From positions 372,001 through 436,000 of the forward strand of contig NHNW01000002.1 in the NCBI GenBank assembly GCA_002786025.1: 64,000 nucleotides of DNA. The letters are read 5' to 3'. Below, piece after piece: positions 1 through 11,903 of this stretch. The DNA comes from Zasmidium citrigriseum. Its lineage: Eukaryota; Ascomycota; Dothideomycetes; Mycosphaerellales; Mycosphaerellaceae. The stretch's first letter is position 1, and each line of letters opens with the position of its first letter. The translations under genes and the position numbers were made by a program. The notes under the pieces were generated by a model. That model was not told where the DNA came from, ran no database searches, and was given only the letters and a program-made list of their open reading frames with translations.

Positions 1-880
1 TTCAACGCTTGCTGCCTTGACGCTGATGCCGGCAGGATATCTTGTGAAGCAGAGTGAGACTGTTGAGGTATCCAGGGGTTCGTATACCTTAGATTTCTTC
101 GCACATTCCATGATTTCGAATGACATGCAAGAGATGCGATGGGCTCAGCAAGAGTGAGAGGACATAAACAAGAACAAAGAACGCACCACGTCTTCCGGAA
201 GCGTCACTCTTTTGTCCAATCACCTATGCTCTCTCTGGCTCTGCTGCAGATGTCTTCCAAGATTTGTTCACGGTTCGCTGCCCACGCAGGCAACGGCCCT
301 TATATGTTACTTTGGGTCTCTGTATGGCATTTTGCTGTGCGCAAATTCTTGCCAAAACTCGAAATTCCCTCGAGCGATACGGTCAGCGTTACGCAGGGTG
401 ATCTTCGCAAGTGCGAGTTCGCAAGATCCAACGTTCAATTCACGGCTATCACACAAGCCAACCGAGCCGCATCATTCAAGCACCTCTGCTCCTTCTTGTT
501 TGGGACTGCGCAAGGTCAGCTGCACCTCCCTATGCGTTGGGTCGCACAATATGACCTGCTTGCAGCTGTGTGACGTGTCTCCAGGTCGACAAGCCCGCTT
601 CTTCCCCTGCTCCTTCCTATTTGGGAACTCGCAAAACTAGATCATCTTGCTAGATGTTTTGCAGAACGTCTTACGTCATGGATCAGTTTCGTGATCTCCT
701 CGCCTGATTATCACCAAAACCACGCCATGACATCGCTTGAAGGTCCCGAATGTGTCAACATTGCATCGCTGGGCCTTGTGTGGTTCACGATTCACCGCAA
801 AACACCAGGTCATACATCTTCAAGTCGAGCCTACAAGCCCCTTACCTCAAGCTCTTGCGGTTTCTGTTGAATTACGGACA
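1..880. other. gene-free stretch
   Basis: No gene is supported here. Two overlapping plus-strand open frames of about 140 codons (near 139-640) occupy different frames of the same DNA, start without good context and carry no recognisable domain. A short sequence resembling gctccttcNNNtttggga occurs twice (about 487 and 609), too little to call a repeat family. The 3' part is presumably the P450 promoter. Confidence 0.5.
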
Positions 881-2654
881 ATGTTCGGGGCCATAGTCCA
901 TGCTTCTCTCTTGGTATCATGCGCCCTCACTCTTCGCTTTCTACTCTCTCTTTATGGAGCACGAATGAAGTTCAGGAGGCTCAGAGACCGCGGCATCGTA
1001 AGGACCATTCGACGATCATAGTCGGATATCAACTGATTGTAACAGCCCATCATGGAGCACTCCTATACCTTCGGCCATCTCTTGGTAGCCAGACAATTCT
1101 TTACAGACTGGGCCTCTGACGCCAACTTTATCCAGACTTTCGGCTACTACATCAGCAAGCACTGGCGGAAATTCTTTCCGCAGGAGCAATCGTGCCCCCC
1201 GGTAGTATACGTCGATCTCTGGCCCATTGCAACTCCAATGGCATTCTCCATGGAAGCATACGTATCGAACCAGATCGAGCTTGGTAAGAGTCTGCCTAAG
1301 TCTCCCATGCAGGGAGAGTTTCTGCGGCCAATTAGTAACGGGAGGGATCTGAACTGTATGCATGGCGAGGAATGGCGGATGTGGCGTTCGAGATTCAATC
1401 CCGGGTTCAGTAAGAGCAACATCAGAAGCTGGGTGCCTGCCATCATCGAGGAGGTGGAGTCTTTCGTGGATGTTCTTCGCGGCCTAGCTGGTTCAGATGG
1501 AGAATGGGGACCAGTCTTCCAGTTAGAGAAGATCTCGGGAGACCTGGCATTCGACGCCACGGGAAGGATTGTTGTGTATGTCGATTGAAAGCATGAACGA
1601 GAGAAGGTCACGGCTGACCAAACGCAGCAATAAGCGCTTCAGATCTCTATCCTCGCACCCGGAGAGGTTTGCTGTGCTGTATCGGCAACAGCTGCAGGGT
1701 ATGGAGATCACTCTCAATGTTTTCAAACTCTTGTGGAGGGTCACCCCCTTTTTCAAAGGCTCGATCGCGAGGAGACGGCAAGTGATCTTCGATCAGCTCC
1801 GGCCTTTGATTCTGTCGAGTCTAGACGACTCTACGGCGTCTCCGTCCACCATCGTATCGGCAGCCGTGAAGGAATACTCATTGGAGGCGAGCAAAGGTGA
1901 AGCAAAACCTCGGCCTATCGACGAGGAATTCATCGAGCTCGTGTCTTGCCAGCTGATGATCTTCTTCTTCGGCGGTGAAGATGCCATCTCTATCGTCATT
2001 CCATGGATGATCAATCGCCTTGCATCAAACCCGGAATGCCTCAGAAAGCTTCGATATGAGCATGATGAGGTCTTGGGATCCGATAGCAGCGTCGCACTGC
2101 AGAAGATCAGAGAATGGCCTCATCTACTGGATTCGCTTCAGTATTCGCATGCTGTCATCAAGGAGACGTTGCGGCTCAATCCAGCAACTATCACAATCAG
2201 GGAGGGCCAGGCTGACTTCGAGCTCGACATCAAGGGAGCAGATGCTAAATGGCCGACGCAGGGATTCGACCTTTTCGACAGCTCCATCACGATCCATCGG
2301 GATCCCCAAAATTTTCCTCGGCCGATGGAGTTCCTGCCTGAACGCTTTATCGTCCCTGAAGGGCATGAGCTCCGTCCTCCGAAGAACATATGGCGTGGCT
2401 TCCAGCTCGGTCCAAGGCAATGCATTGGACAAGAGGTGGCCATGACTCTCCTCAAGCTAGTCCTGGTAGCTGTTGTGCGTACGTTCGACATCGAACCAGC
2501 GTGGGACGAATGGGATGAATACCGCGAGCGATCTGGCATGAAGCCATCCCGCCAAGTCGTTGAGGGTGAGAGGATGTACACAACCGGCAAGGCCACATCA
2601 CATCCCAAGGATGGTGCTCCTGTGCATGTGAGGACGAGATCTAGCCCTGTGTGA
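881..2654 (+). CDS. cytochrome P450 monooxygenase
   Basis: Haem-thiolate monooxygenase, expected in the ER membrane with its active site facing the cytosol; substrate unknown. The model has three exons (881-997, 1046-1575, 1628-2654; introns of 48 and 52 nt, both GT-AG) and gives 557 aa. The start at 881 supplies a hydrophobic N-terminal anchor (residues about 2-25) that splices in frame onto the FGHLL block. Motifs seen: KETLR (ExxR; Glu395, Arg398), FLPERF (PERF) and the haem loop FQLGPRQCIG with Cys481. The I-helix segment reads FFGGEDAIS, so the usual Thr of the oxygen-activation motif is missing. Length fits a fungal microsomal P450. The regulator-like gene downstream lies on the same strand but there is no other secondary-metabolism gene nearby. 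The family is certain; the CYP subfamily is not assigned. Confidence 0.93.
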
Positions 2655-3295
2655 ACATGTTGTGCTAAAGTCGATCCGCCAAGTACGGACCTGCCTTTTT
2701 AGTCCTAGGACGTACCAGAGAACTCGTTGTGTTTCGCTTCTTGCGGCGTGTTTCGCACGGAGCATGTGGTACTTGGTGAAGAATCGGGCGAGTCGGAGAC
2801 TGCATGAGGCTCGTTACTAATAAGCCTTGCGCTATCATGGGCCCATGTGAACTGTAAATTCTGTAGTACCATATACGGTCGTTGCACTTCTTCTTTGTTG
2901 GTATACAACGCCGATGCACAGGGAGACACATCTCGATCAACCGCACAATGACGGAGACGCTTCCAAGGCATCCAGATGGGCAAAAGAACGGCCGGCTATC
3001 TGAGAGCTCTGTCAGCCAGCCTCCGTGGAGGACAGACGGGGAATGCCGAAATACCAACCTGCCAACGAACTGGCTATTTGCTAATGTGTAAGCGGTGCGG
3101 TGCTAGGGCATGGAGGCCTTGATCTAAAGGAATGAAATGGTAAGCGTTTAGTCAGTTCCCGTGCCAAAGTCCCAGGGGCATACCTAGTGATTTATCAATG
3201 TCAAAGATGTGGCGTTCTTGTTTGCACAGCACAGTCATCGATGCTTACTCTTTATCCGCCGGAGAGCCCGTATCCCGAGCATAATTTCAGATATA
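2655..3295. other. intergenic region
   Basis: Separates the P450 stop from the first ATG of the next gene. Only short frames overlapping on both strands; nothing recognised. Confidence 0.5.
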
Positions 3296-5006
3296 ATGCA
3301 ATTGTCAACATGGAGAGCAGTCGTTAGGCGGCCCAAGCCCAGGAGAGCATCAAGCACCAAGACGAGAGTGTCCCAGCACGTACACGAAATTCCTCAGTTT
3401 GTCGAACCAGCGGACGTACCAGGGGTGGAATATACACAGCTATGGCCATGTCCAACCTGCGGACGAATTCTGGGTCCAGACAGTCCAGAACAGCCTTGGC
3501 TGTATACTTGTCCGGATGAAAGATGTCGGGAACGACAGAAGAAGACATCGTTAGTTGCTCGCGGCCAACCAAATACGTCAGCGCGACGAGTGCCGGTTCG
3601 AATTGATGCAGAGGAATATACACTGAACAATGGCCGGTCGGAGCCTCGCCTCGTTACAGCCGCCGAAGAGAAGTTGGTCGAAGGCCTCTTCTGGTCCTGT
3701 TATCTCCCGATGGCCAACCAAGGTGGAGGGTCCACTGTTCGTTCCTCGGAGTACCAGGCACCGTATGAAATGCTCCGAGAGATTACGTCCGGTAGTCCTC
3801 TCGTGAAGCGTTGCGCCCAGGCCGTTGCTTTCGCCAACCTGGGCCGGGAAAACAGAGATAGGCGGTTGAACATGCGTGGAGCGCAGATATATCACAGCGT
3901 TCTGCTAAAGGCGAGAGATAGTGAGTATAGTCTCTCAATCCTCCAACCTATGGAAGTGTTAGCCGATATGAGCTGACCCGAAAGCAGTGATTGCGTCAAA
4001 CATAGCAACCACCCAGCAACGGGACGAGTTACTGGCGTGTTGCCTCGTAATGTGCACTTACGAACTATTAAGAGACGACACCGAGCCAGGCAGTTGGTAC
4101 TTCGATTCGTACCACCACCACGTTCGGGGTATGTGCCAGGTACTACGGACCATCCGCATGCCTGGTGAACCCTCCATATCTCTGAAGTATGCGTGGCGTG
4201 AAGCACGCTTCATGTCAGCGCGGGCAGCTATGTTCATACGTATGCCGGTCTTTGGTCTCGAGCGACCACCACAATGGCCATCAATGACGGCCAGTCTCAA
4301 CCTATGCGACGACATGCTCGATTGCATGTTCGATCTTGCACGCTGGTACCCTCTCGTCGACCAGTTGATGCACCAGACAGACCAGCTGCAGCCGGCGTCT
4401 GTACAATCAGCGGCTGTGAAGAATGTGGTGGAACGCGGTCTGGATCTGGCCCAACAGTTGATGGCCTGGGAAGATCGGGCTACGGCCCATTACTGCAACG
4501 ATCAGCAACCGTCCTTATATTCGCTATGTTCCACAGCAGATGGTGAGCTGCTCAATACCTTGACTCACTTCTGGATGACCTGTATGCTGCTCCACTCGCA
4601 GCTCCAGATGATCAAGGCCAGATTCTCCCTGGATTATCCGGATATGAAACTGCCTCCCTGGATCAACCCATGGCCATATGCGGTGTTCATCGTCATAGCC
4701 GGCCCTATGTTCTCTCATCCCAGATTCGGGATCTGGTCGGCGCTCGCAGCTCATACGCCCATGATTGCAACGACGTTCTACTTTTCAGCCACCGGCAATT
4801 GGCACACGCCAGAGGCTCGAGACCTGCGGAACTATGTCGAGGAGAAGCATCGGCCGGGCAATGGGTTGATGAGAAGGTTCTTTCATGGCTTGTTTGCTGG
4901 CGTCGATATCCTGATTCCGCAGGCGGAGATGGTGAAGGCGGCTCAGACTTGGTATGGCATACGAGACAGTACGCCGTGGAAGGGAGAAGGTGAGTCGAAG
5001 AAGTGA
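3296..5006 (+). CDS. fungal-specific transcription-factor-like protein without a Zn2Cys6 cluster
   Basis: Two exons (3296-3920, 3988-5006; 67-nt intron with GTGAGT donor and CTGAC branch) give 547 aa. The long helical middle and C-terminal part, with segments such as ELLACCLVMCTYELL and the AWREARFMSARAAMF block, resembles the regulatory domain that follows the DNA-binding domain in fungal Zn2Cys6 regulators. The N-terminus has a basic stretch (VVRRPKPRRASSTKTR) but no CX2CX6C cluster. Instead it has CPTCG at Cys52/Cys55 and CPDERC at Cys72/Cys77, a possible four-cysteine metal site. The start at 3296 is the first in-frame ATG; an upstream exon carrying a zinc cluster cannot be excluded. It lies about 640 bp downstream of the P450, on the same strand. 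DNA binding is not demonstrated by the sequence, so the role as a regulator is an inference. Confidence 0.75.
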
Positions 5007-7486
5007 GGTCTATATCATCGCAATTGACGATGCTGGTGATGACGATCCGTGATTAGAAGAAGGAGCTATCAGTGCACTAGGGTCATATATTACTCACCGA
5101 GCCAACGAGCATAAGCGTCGCCCATTGGTCCTTGTTTCACCCTAGCTTTATACTTTCGAACTATACCAGGGAACGTTGTCGCCGAACCCTCCCGCTGAGT
5201 CAAGCATTGGCCGTTTCGAATTAGGTGTGTCATGGGTTCTCGACCTCACCTCCTCTTCTTCACTGCATCTTCGGGCGCTCGTGGTCTTGGTCGAAGCAAT
5301 GGGAGTTGCAGCTGGCGTCGGGCAGCGTTCCTTGGGTCCACAAAAGGAGGCAGTGCAAGGGATCCATCGCTGACCGACACGTGTCGCTCTTACTCTACAA
5401 TTTTGAGGCAAGAGGTACTCCTCTCCTGCCTCTGAAGAGCCTCACCTTCCTCATATATGACACGTCGATGGCGGTTGCAGCGGCAATTGAGCCTCCCAGT
5501 GCGAGTCCTTCAAATTGACAAGATTTCGGAAAGCCGATCTGCTCAGCGTCTTGGCCAGGCAAACAGCGGCATTTCGTGGCCAGCTCATCGTGGACCCTCA
5601 AACGCTCAACAGTCGACCTCAAGGCAGGTGCAGTCTCGACGACCACACAATACGCCTTCGATTACGCCCACGGAGCGCCCGTGGAGGTGCTCCAGCAGCA
5701 GCAAGGCTAGCACGGCAAGATGAGAAACAAATGCTTCTGAGTGACGGCCCCTCGAGCATCACGGAGCATACACAGAAGTATGATGTACTTGCTATCAACG
5801 GAGCCGTCTTTGCGTCGGGATCGATCTGGCCTATTCGAAGCGGGCTGAACAGCGTTGACGTTCTCTCCTTGGAATGACAAGGCTTGGAGTTCGGAATCAC
5901 CGACTCACTTTCCTGCGTCCTCAGATTAGTTTGCTGTTCAAGATTGTTGTTGGCGGCTCACACCCTCATGCCATGTTCAGCTCCGCGACTGCTTGCAGGA
6001 ACAGTTCGGCCCCCAGATGCAAGGCATGCGAAAGACAGGCAACAATAAAAGTACGCGAGGCAAGAGCTGAACGATGCCAACGGCGATGACCGACACACTT
6101 GAGGCTTCATCAAGGACTACCGTTGGTAATCCATGGCGACAGTCAAAAGATGCTTAGAAGGACCACATGGACAGGGCCCACTTTTCATACCGGAACAGGA
6201 AGGCACGGAATTCGGACGAGTCGAAGGCCTCTGGGACCATCCGTCGCCGCTTTTCATCAAGCTCGGTCGAATGTGGACTGTCTATTTTCGACCTCTCGAC
6301 GTCTGCGAGCAGCTTCAAAAATCGTCCAAGTCGTCTCTCTGCTGCCAGCAGCACGCAAAGTTTATTTTTGGACCCCAAGCATGCAGCCACAGCTGTCGGC
6401 CGGCCGGCGTCCAAAGCCAAGCTCCGTGGCCATCCGATTGCGGCTGCGGATGCTTCTGTCACTGCCCGCCCGTATCGTGAAACACGACGCTGTGTTGCAC
6501 CAGGCGTGGTTCGCGTCTCGAACAGCAGCATCGAAACAAGGCGATGAGCGAGCTGAAAGCGTGCAGCTTCGCTCAATCCAGCCGATATCCCTGGACGATT
6601 AGAAAGCAGAGGAGGCTCTTTCTTGCTCGGCGCAGCTCTCTTTGGCCCGTCCACGACCACGACCAATGGCGGCGGAGTACTTTCACGCACAGCTGCTCAG
6701 CCGGCTTGGTGGACCGAAGCTTGGTGTGACGCCTTTGCCAGAGACATCGAGACGAGTAGCAGGTACAGCATCGAACTTCGTCATGGTGCAATGATCCGCA
6801 ACAATGAGGAGCTCCAGTGAGGTCTGCCACCAGGAAAGTGTTGTGAAAGGAACAGGAACATGATCAGCACGATGATTGACACCTCACGTCGCCGCAGAGA
6901 CTCGATGAAGCTTCCCCACCTTTGTGATCGGCACAACAGCGCAAAAGCGCACGATAAGCGCCATGAAGAAGATAACATATGTCTCTCTTCTGCCAGCTCT
7001 TCTTCGCTTGCGATCTAACTTCTTTCCTTCTATTTTCCGCTGACCGGTTTGGGGAGTGGGTGCACATGCTTGCTTGTGTGTGTTGAGCAATAATGTCGAA
7101 GAGCTGCTCCGCCTCACTACACCCACAGAGCCGCATAGCATACAAGAAGGGAAGCACGCCCAAGCAACGTCACGCCGCCCGCGACCACGAATTGAGACCC
7201 AAGGGGCCGCCCGCGCAAACAAAACTTTTCCTCTGTCTTTCGCTAATCATCTTTCGTTTGTTCATCGCTCTCGCGCAACTTGCTAACGGTCTCGATTGCT
7301 GATCTCTACCGAGTCCTTACCGGTGTGCGTTCAGCTGTCGAGTATTCACCTACCCTGTTGCTTGTTTAGTTTATCCTATCCTCTCGTATCGTTACATCAC
7401 ACACCGCTCGCTCGCTCTAATCATACTACACTATCCCTCGCTCCCGTATATCTATACCACCACCCTCGTTGCGCACCTACATCAAC
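5007..7486. other. long intergenic region
   Basis: About 2.5 kb without a supportable gene. Several frames of 90-180 codons exist (the longest on the minus strand, 6154-6690), but they overlap each other on both strands and show no domain. The last 200 bp before 7487 are rich in C and T, as in fungal promoters and 5' leaders, and probably serve the first zinc-finger gene. Confidence 0.5.
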
Positions 7487-8667
7487 ATGAACTACGGGAA
7501 CCCAAACTTCAGCGACGATGCGGCGTACACGCAACAATTTCCCAAGTGGCAGCCGCGGCGGCAGCAACAAGTTGAGGAGAACTTCGCCATCGATCCACAA
7601 CTACTGCATGCCGGCAGCTGGCCAAACTCGGAGGAGAGTCATACTAGTATCCCATCGCAAGAGCAGCTGGTGCGAGATGTCGATGGCCATGGAGACATTG
7701 ACATGGTAAGACCGATGACCCATGATCCTGCCACTTGATAGCTAATGCTCGAGCGCAGACCCACGAGGACCAACAGCAGGCGACGATCGCGCCGTCTCAA
7801 GATACGCCCGCGTTCTCGACGCCGTCAACGGCTCCCGACCAAGCACCATGGCAGACCGTACCCACGCAACATCGCTATCCAATGCGCCGCCCTCGCGGGG
7901 TCTACCAGACTCCCGAATCGTCCTCGCGTTCGCATCCGCGAGGACAGAATGCAAATGCATTGCAAAACAACGGACATGCATTGGAGACACCCAATCCCTT
8001 TGCCCTCTTAAGCCGCCTCGAGACTTCATCGATGCTCGGAGTAGAGGATGACGGCTTTCAACATCAGGGAGGATATCTCACACCCACATCACAACAACCG
8101 AACCAATTCTCAGATGCCGGTAGCATGGAAGCCTCACCGTCTTTCGGGAGGAGCGCAAACATGCCTTATCATTTCCAAGGGCAAGCCATTCACACACAGC
8201 CAACACCGACGGTCAACGTCCACGGCTGGGGCCAAGGGGAGCTGGCACCGTCGCAAGCCATCGACACCTGGAACGAAGCGACATATAGTATCGCCAACCC
8301 GCCCGAAACCTCCCTGCAACCACCAAGTTCCAATGGCAGAGGCGGGAGACCACCATCCAGCCGCCGTAGCGGCCACAGCAGCGGACATCTATCATGCTCC
8401 CATCAAGGCTGCGGCATGCGCTTTGACAACAACTCGGACTTAACACATCACGCCCGCAAGCATGGTCCACGCACGAAGCAATGCAGAATCTGTCAGATGG
8501 CGTTTCACTTCAACAAGGATCTCAAACGACATATGACCACCCATACGAAAGAGAAGACATACTTCTGCCCCTACGAAGATTGTAAATATCATCGCCAAGG
8601 ATTCTCCCGGAAGGATCATAAGGATCGACATGTTCGAGGCATGCACAAGCAGGAGGAGGCTTCTTGA
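7487..8667 (+). CDS. C2H2 zinc-finger protein, first of three in tandem
   Basis: Probable nuclear DNA-binding protein of 375 aa. Exons are 7487-7705 and 7759-8667; the 53-nt intron has a GTAAGA donor and a GCAG acceptor. The ATG at 7487 sits in a good fungal context (CAACATGAA). Residues 1 to about 280 are low-complexity, rich in Q, P, S and N, and probably disordered. Three C2H2 fingers lie at the C-terminus from Cys286: CX4C...HX3H, CX2C...HX3H and a long third finger opening CPYEDCKYH and carrying GFSRKDHKDRH. The third finger is almost the same as that of the next gene (CTYRGCKYH, GFGRQDHLDRH), so the two are paralogues. The target genes cannot be read from the sequence. Confidence 0.88.
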
Positions 8668-10526
8668 TTTATCATTTTAAAAGCACCTGGGCTTTGGGTG
8701 GCGATCTGTTTTGCTGAGCTTGTATTGCCATTTTGATGAAAGCGACTTTGAATTCTGATGTAATGTAACATAGGGTTGGATTAAGGCTTGACGGCGTTGG
8801 CAAGCAGGTCGGAAGCGCTATGTTCACGGACACGATATGGGATGCGGGACCACGGGAGGTCCTTGGGCGAAAAGCAATTGTATTTGCGTTGGCGTTACGG
8901 TAGGAGGCTAAGAGATACCCTTTTGCGATTAGAGAAGCCATACGTGATAATGTATTCAGTACAGTCGCACTGTGCTATGTCATAGAAGACAAGTGCGTCA
9001 CTTTCTCTCGCCTCAAAGTACGACATGCCCGCTAGGATGTGGAAGCACGGCGTTCACGCGTGCGGCGCACGATGCGCTTTGCTTGTGAACGTTTTTCCCA
9101 CGATGCTGTGGTCATTTGGCCTCGCATATAACGAGAACGAGAGCCATGCACGCAAGCAAAGCTTTCGGATAGGCATGACCTGCCCGAAAGTCCAGGCCAA
9201 AGCGACGTATACCGTACCACAAGCTTGGTCGTCATCCACCAACGACGACATGCGAGGCCTGGCACTGGCGCCGAGGACTCGGCTCGATAAGATGGACGGA
9301 AGGTCGGTGTTAACGGCATTGGAAAGGATCAAGCTGTCCGGATAGACGGGTACCTGTTGATCTCGGCGTCGTGTGACTTGCGCCGAAACGCACATCGCTC
9401 GCATCCCAATGCCCGATACATCCGCTCACCTCGAACCGGTCAAGTAGGATTCGGCCTTCGTAATCGCACGCGCCTCAAGCAGCCACAGAAGGACGCATGA
9501 TAGCCTTCGCCAAAGCAATCAAACACCAACATCGTCTGTGGCACCCCTGCCGCAAGTGTGTGCGAGCTGTCAGCCAGGTGTGCGGTAGCTTATCATGCTT
9601 CGGCCCCCAAGCTGCGGGCTGCGCCTCGAAGTGGAATCCTTGGGGCTTGCACCAACACCTTTCTCGTAATTCCCCTGGATGTCGTCGGAGGTTTTGGGCG
9701 AGTAGGCGAATAGCTTTTGAGCATGCGAATAATCACATGCGCGTAATACTGGCACTACATTCCCTATCTGCCATGAAGCGGACGAGAGGATTGTGGCTTT
9801 AGGATCGTTGAAGATGTCGGGGAGCGAAGAACATGGTCGAGATCGCAAAAGCAAAGGTGTATTTGCGATTGAGGCGTAGTTGACAGCCAAGTGCGACGGA
9901 TGATAGGGATGTTGTGTAACCAGAGCATGCGATGAAAATGGGAGCGAGTGGGAGGTGAGGTGAGGTTTGGCAGCTCAGAGAAACAAGCATACCCCGCCAT
10001 GATCGCTTTGTGTGATTGGCTGTAGAGCCGAGGTGGAGATCGAATGGGCGGCTTTCCTCTCGGGAAGCAACCGCTCACCTCCAGCGCTTTTGCGCTCTTT
10101 CTACTTCACATCTTCCCCAAACATCAACATCAACATTACGCTTTCATCGCATCTCGCCGCATCATGCAGACCCCATCACGAATCCTTAGTGCTCTAGCAT
10201 CTGCTTACTCGATATGGCGCCGCGGGAGCTGGGAACACCCTGTCGATGTCGCTAGCGACCTCAGGCCGTCCACAAGCTGCTGCTGCGCCCACCGCCCGCA
10301 CTTGCGCCTCAGTCTGTGGGCTGGTGAACGCCAGAAATCATCGCCGTGACGTTGATGAGCGCGCTCACAATGCACAGCGTCTGAGCCTACTAAAGCGCTC
10401 CGGTCAGTAAGTATTTGGTCCATTCGTCTGCTTGGTGTGCACTATATAACCCCATCGTCCGCCTTCCTTGCTCAACTCCGCTTTGGGTAAGCGATTTTCA
10501 CCTGCGCTACAACACACCATACCCCG
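8668..10526. other. long intergenic region
   Basis: About 1.9 kb between the first two zinc-finger genes. Only short frames overlapping on both strands are seen. A TATA-like element stands near the 3' end and is listed separately. Confidence 0.5.
10443..10449 (+). promoter_or_regulatory. TATA-like element upstream of the second zinc-finger gene
   Basis: TATATAA lies 84 bp before the ATG at 10527, and no other ATG occurs between them. If transcription starts 30-60 bp downstream of this element, the first AUG of the mRNA would be the one at 10527, not the one at 10635. This matters for the choice of start. Confidence 0.35.
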
Positions 10527-11903
10527 ATGAAGTTGATCAAGAACCATTTCGTTACTGTTCTCATCCTGGTCCTCATACTGGCGGCATGCGTACAAGCCCA
10601 CCCCAATGTCGGGGACGATCCTTTCGACAACAACATGGACTGGCCGTGGGACATCTTCAGCATGGGTGGGCAATTTGCCGATGCCATCGCCTACGATCAA
10701 TTCAATACGCAATTGGTAGGACCTCACGAACCGAAGACCACAAAAAATCTCGCTCACAATCATCTCAAGACACCGCCATCGAGGCCAGTCAACAGTCGCA
10801 GTGTAACCTCACCTCCTCATCCCACACAACCTCAATCCGAGCCTCAACTACAGCCGACCCAAGCGCCGTTGGCCAACTATGACCCTGAATACTTCTCCTT
10901 CCCGGGTGCGGGGCTCACTCATTCTCTTCACTCCCAGCATCGGCTCAGCGACACTCGTTCAGCGCCGATACTCACGTTTGCGCAAGAGCAGCCGTCGACA
11001 ATCAACAACAATGGCAACAGCTCCCCCATGCCACAGTGGGAGAGCGCCCATGGATCGATGCGACAGCAGAGTCAGATGGTACCAGGCTATCAGCCTGCAT
11101 TCGAGGGGGAGTCGGCGACCGCAAACGCTGCGAACATGTACGGCTACCCGGGTGCACCGCAAGCGCAACAATGGCTTCCTCAACCGCCTACTTCGCATCC
11201 AGCACCTCAGCATGGCTTGCAAGTCTACAGTGGGGCGCAATTCGGCAACGAAGGGCAGTTTCCTGTCCCGCCAATGGACCACGAGGTCAACTTCCAGCCG
11301 CCGCAAGCCACGAGCAGCGTCCCGCAGATCCTGCCCGTAGAAGTGACCAGCAACCCAAACTATCAAACAGGAACGGTACCGAGTGCAGCTGGGAATATGC
11401 TAGGCTGGATCAACCGCGCACCTGCGATAGGAGATCGGACATTACCGTCTCGCCTCGACACGAATATGCTGGTCCCGCCTGAGGCAAATTCGGCCAATCG
11501 TTCTCCCACGTCTGCTTCCACCACCGGCTCTTCAGCCCGTGGAGGCTCTCGACGACCGACGTGGGAGATGACGGGTGACTTTGTCTGTCACTGGTGTAGC
11601 GCTGGCTTCACCACGCAGGGCGACCTCACGCACCATCTTCGATCGCATCAACCTTATCAAAGCCGACAACATGTCTGCCAGCATTGCCATAAGCGCTTCC
11701 AGTACCGCAAAGATCTGGCGCGGCATGTCCCAAAGCACGACCCGAATCGCAAACGATACTACTGCACCTACAGAGGATGTAAATATCATACCAGAGGATT
11801 CGGGAGACAGGACCACCTCGATCGACACACCCAGACTCAGCATCGGATCGATACTCCCCAGCAATCTTCTCGCCCATCCTCGAACCACGCATCTAATTCA
11901 TGA
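10527..11903 (+). CDS. C2H2 zinc-finger protein, second of three, with a signal-peptide-like N-terminus
   Basis: The open frame gives 458 aa from 10527 or 422 aa from the internal ATG at 10635 (MDWPWD). Three C-terminal C2H2 fingers start at Cys354 (numbering from 10527). Their spacing, and the third finger with CTYRGCKYH and GFGRQDHLDRH, closely match the first tandem gene. The middle is rich in P, Q and S. From 10527 the protein would begin with a textbook signal peptide: KLIK, then a run of V, I, L and A, then CVQA-H. That is odd for a DNA-binding protein. The neighbouring third paralogue begins MDHLWN, like MDWPWD, which favours 10635; the TATA position favours 10527. A 54-nt stop-free candidate intron (GTAGG...CAAG, 10716-10769) would not change the frame. 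The finger region is certain; the start is open. Confidence 0.85.
   Translation: MKLIKNHFVTVLILVLILAACVQAHPNVGDDPFDNNMDWPWDIFSMGGQFADAIAYDQFNTQLVGPHEPKTTKNLAHNHLKTPPSRPVNSRSVTSPPHPTQPQSEPQLQPTQAPLANYDPEYFSFPGAGLTHSLHSQHRLSDTRSAPILTFAQEQPSTINNNGNSSPMPQWESAHGSMRQQSQMVPGYQPAFEGESATANAANMYGYPGAPQAQQWLPQPPTSHPAPQHGLQVYSGAQFGNEGQFPVPPMDHEVNFQPPQATSSVPQILPVEVTSNPNYQTGTVPSAAGNMLGWINRAPAIGDRTLPSRLDTNMLVPPEANSANRSPTSASTTGSSARGGSRRPTWEMTGDFVCHWCSAGFTTQGDLTHHLRSHQPYQSRQHVCQHCHKRFQYRKDLARHVPKHDPNRKRYYCTYRGCKYHTRGFGRQDHLDRHTQTQHRIDTPQQSSRPSSNHASNS

Noticed and set aside
6154..6690. 178-codon minus-strand frame
   Set aside because: Competing frames of similar size lie on the other strand, composition looks random and no motif is seen.
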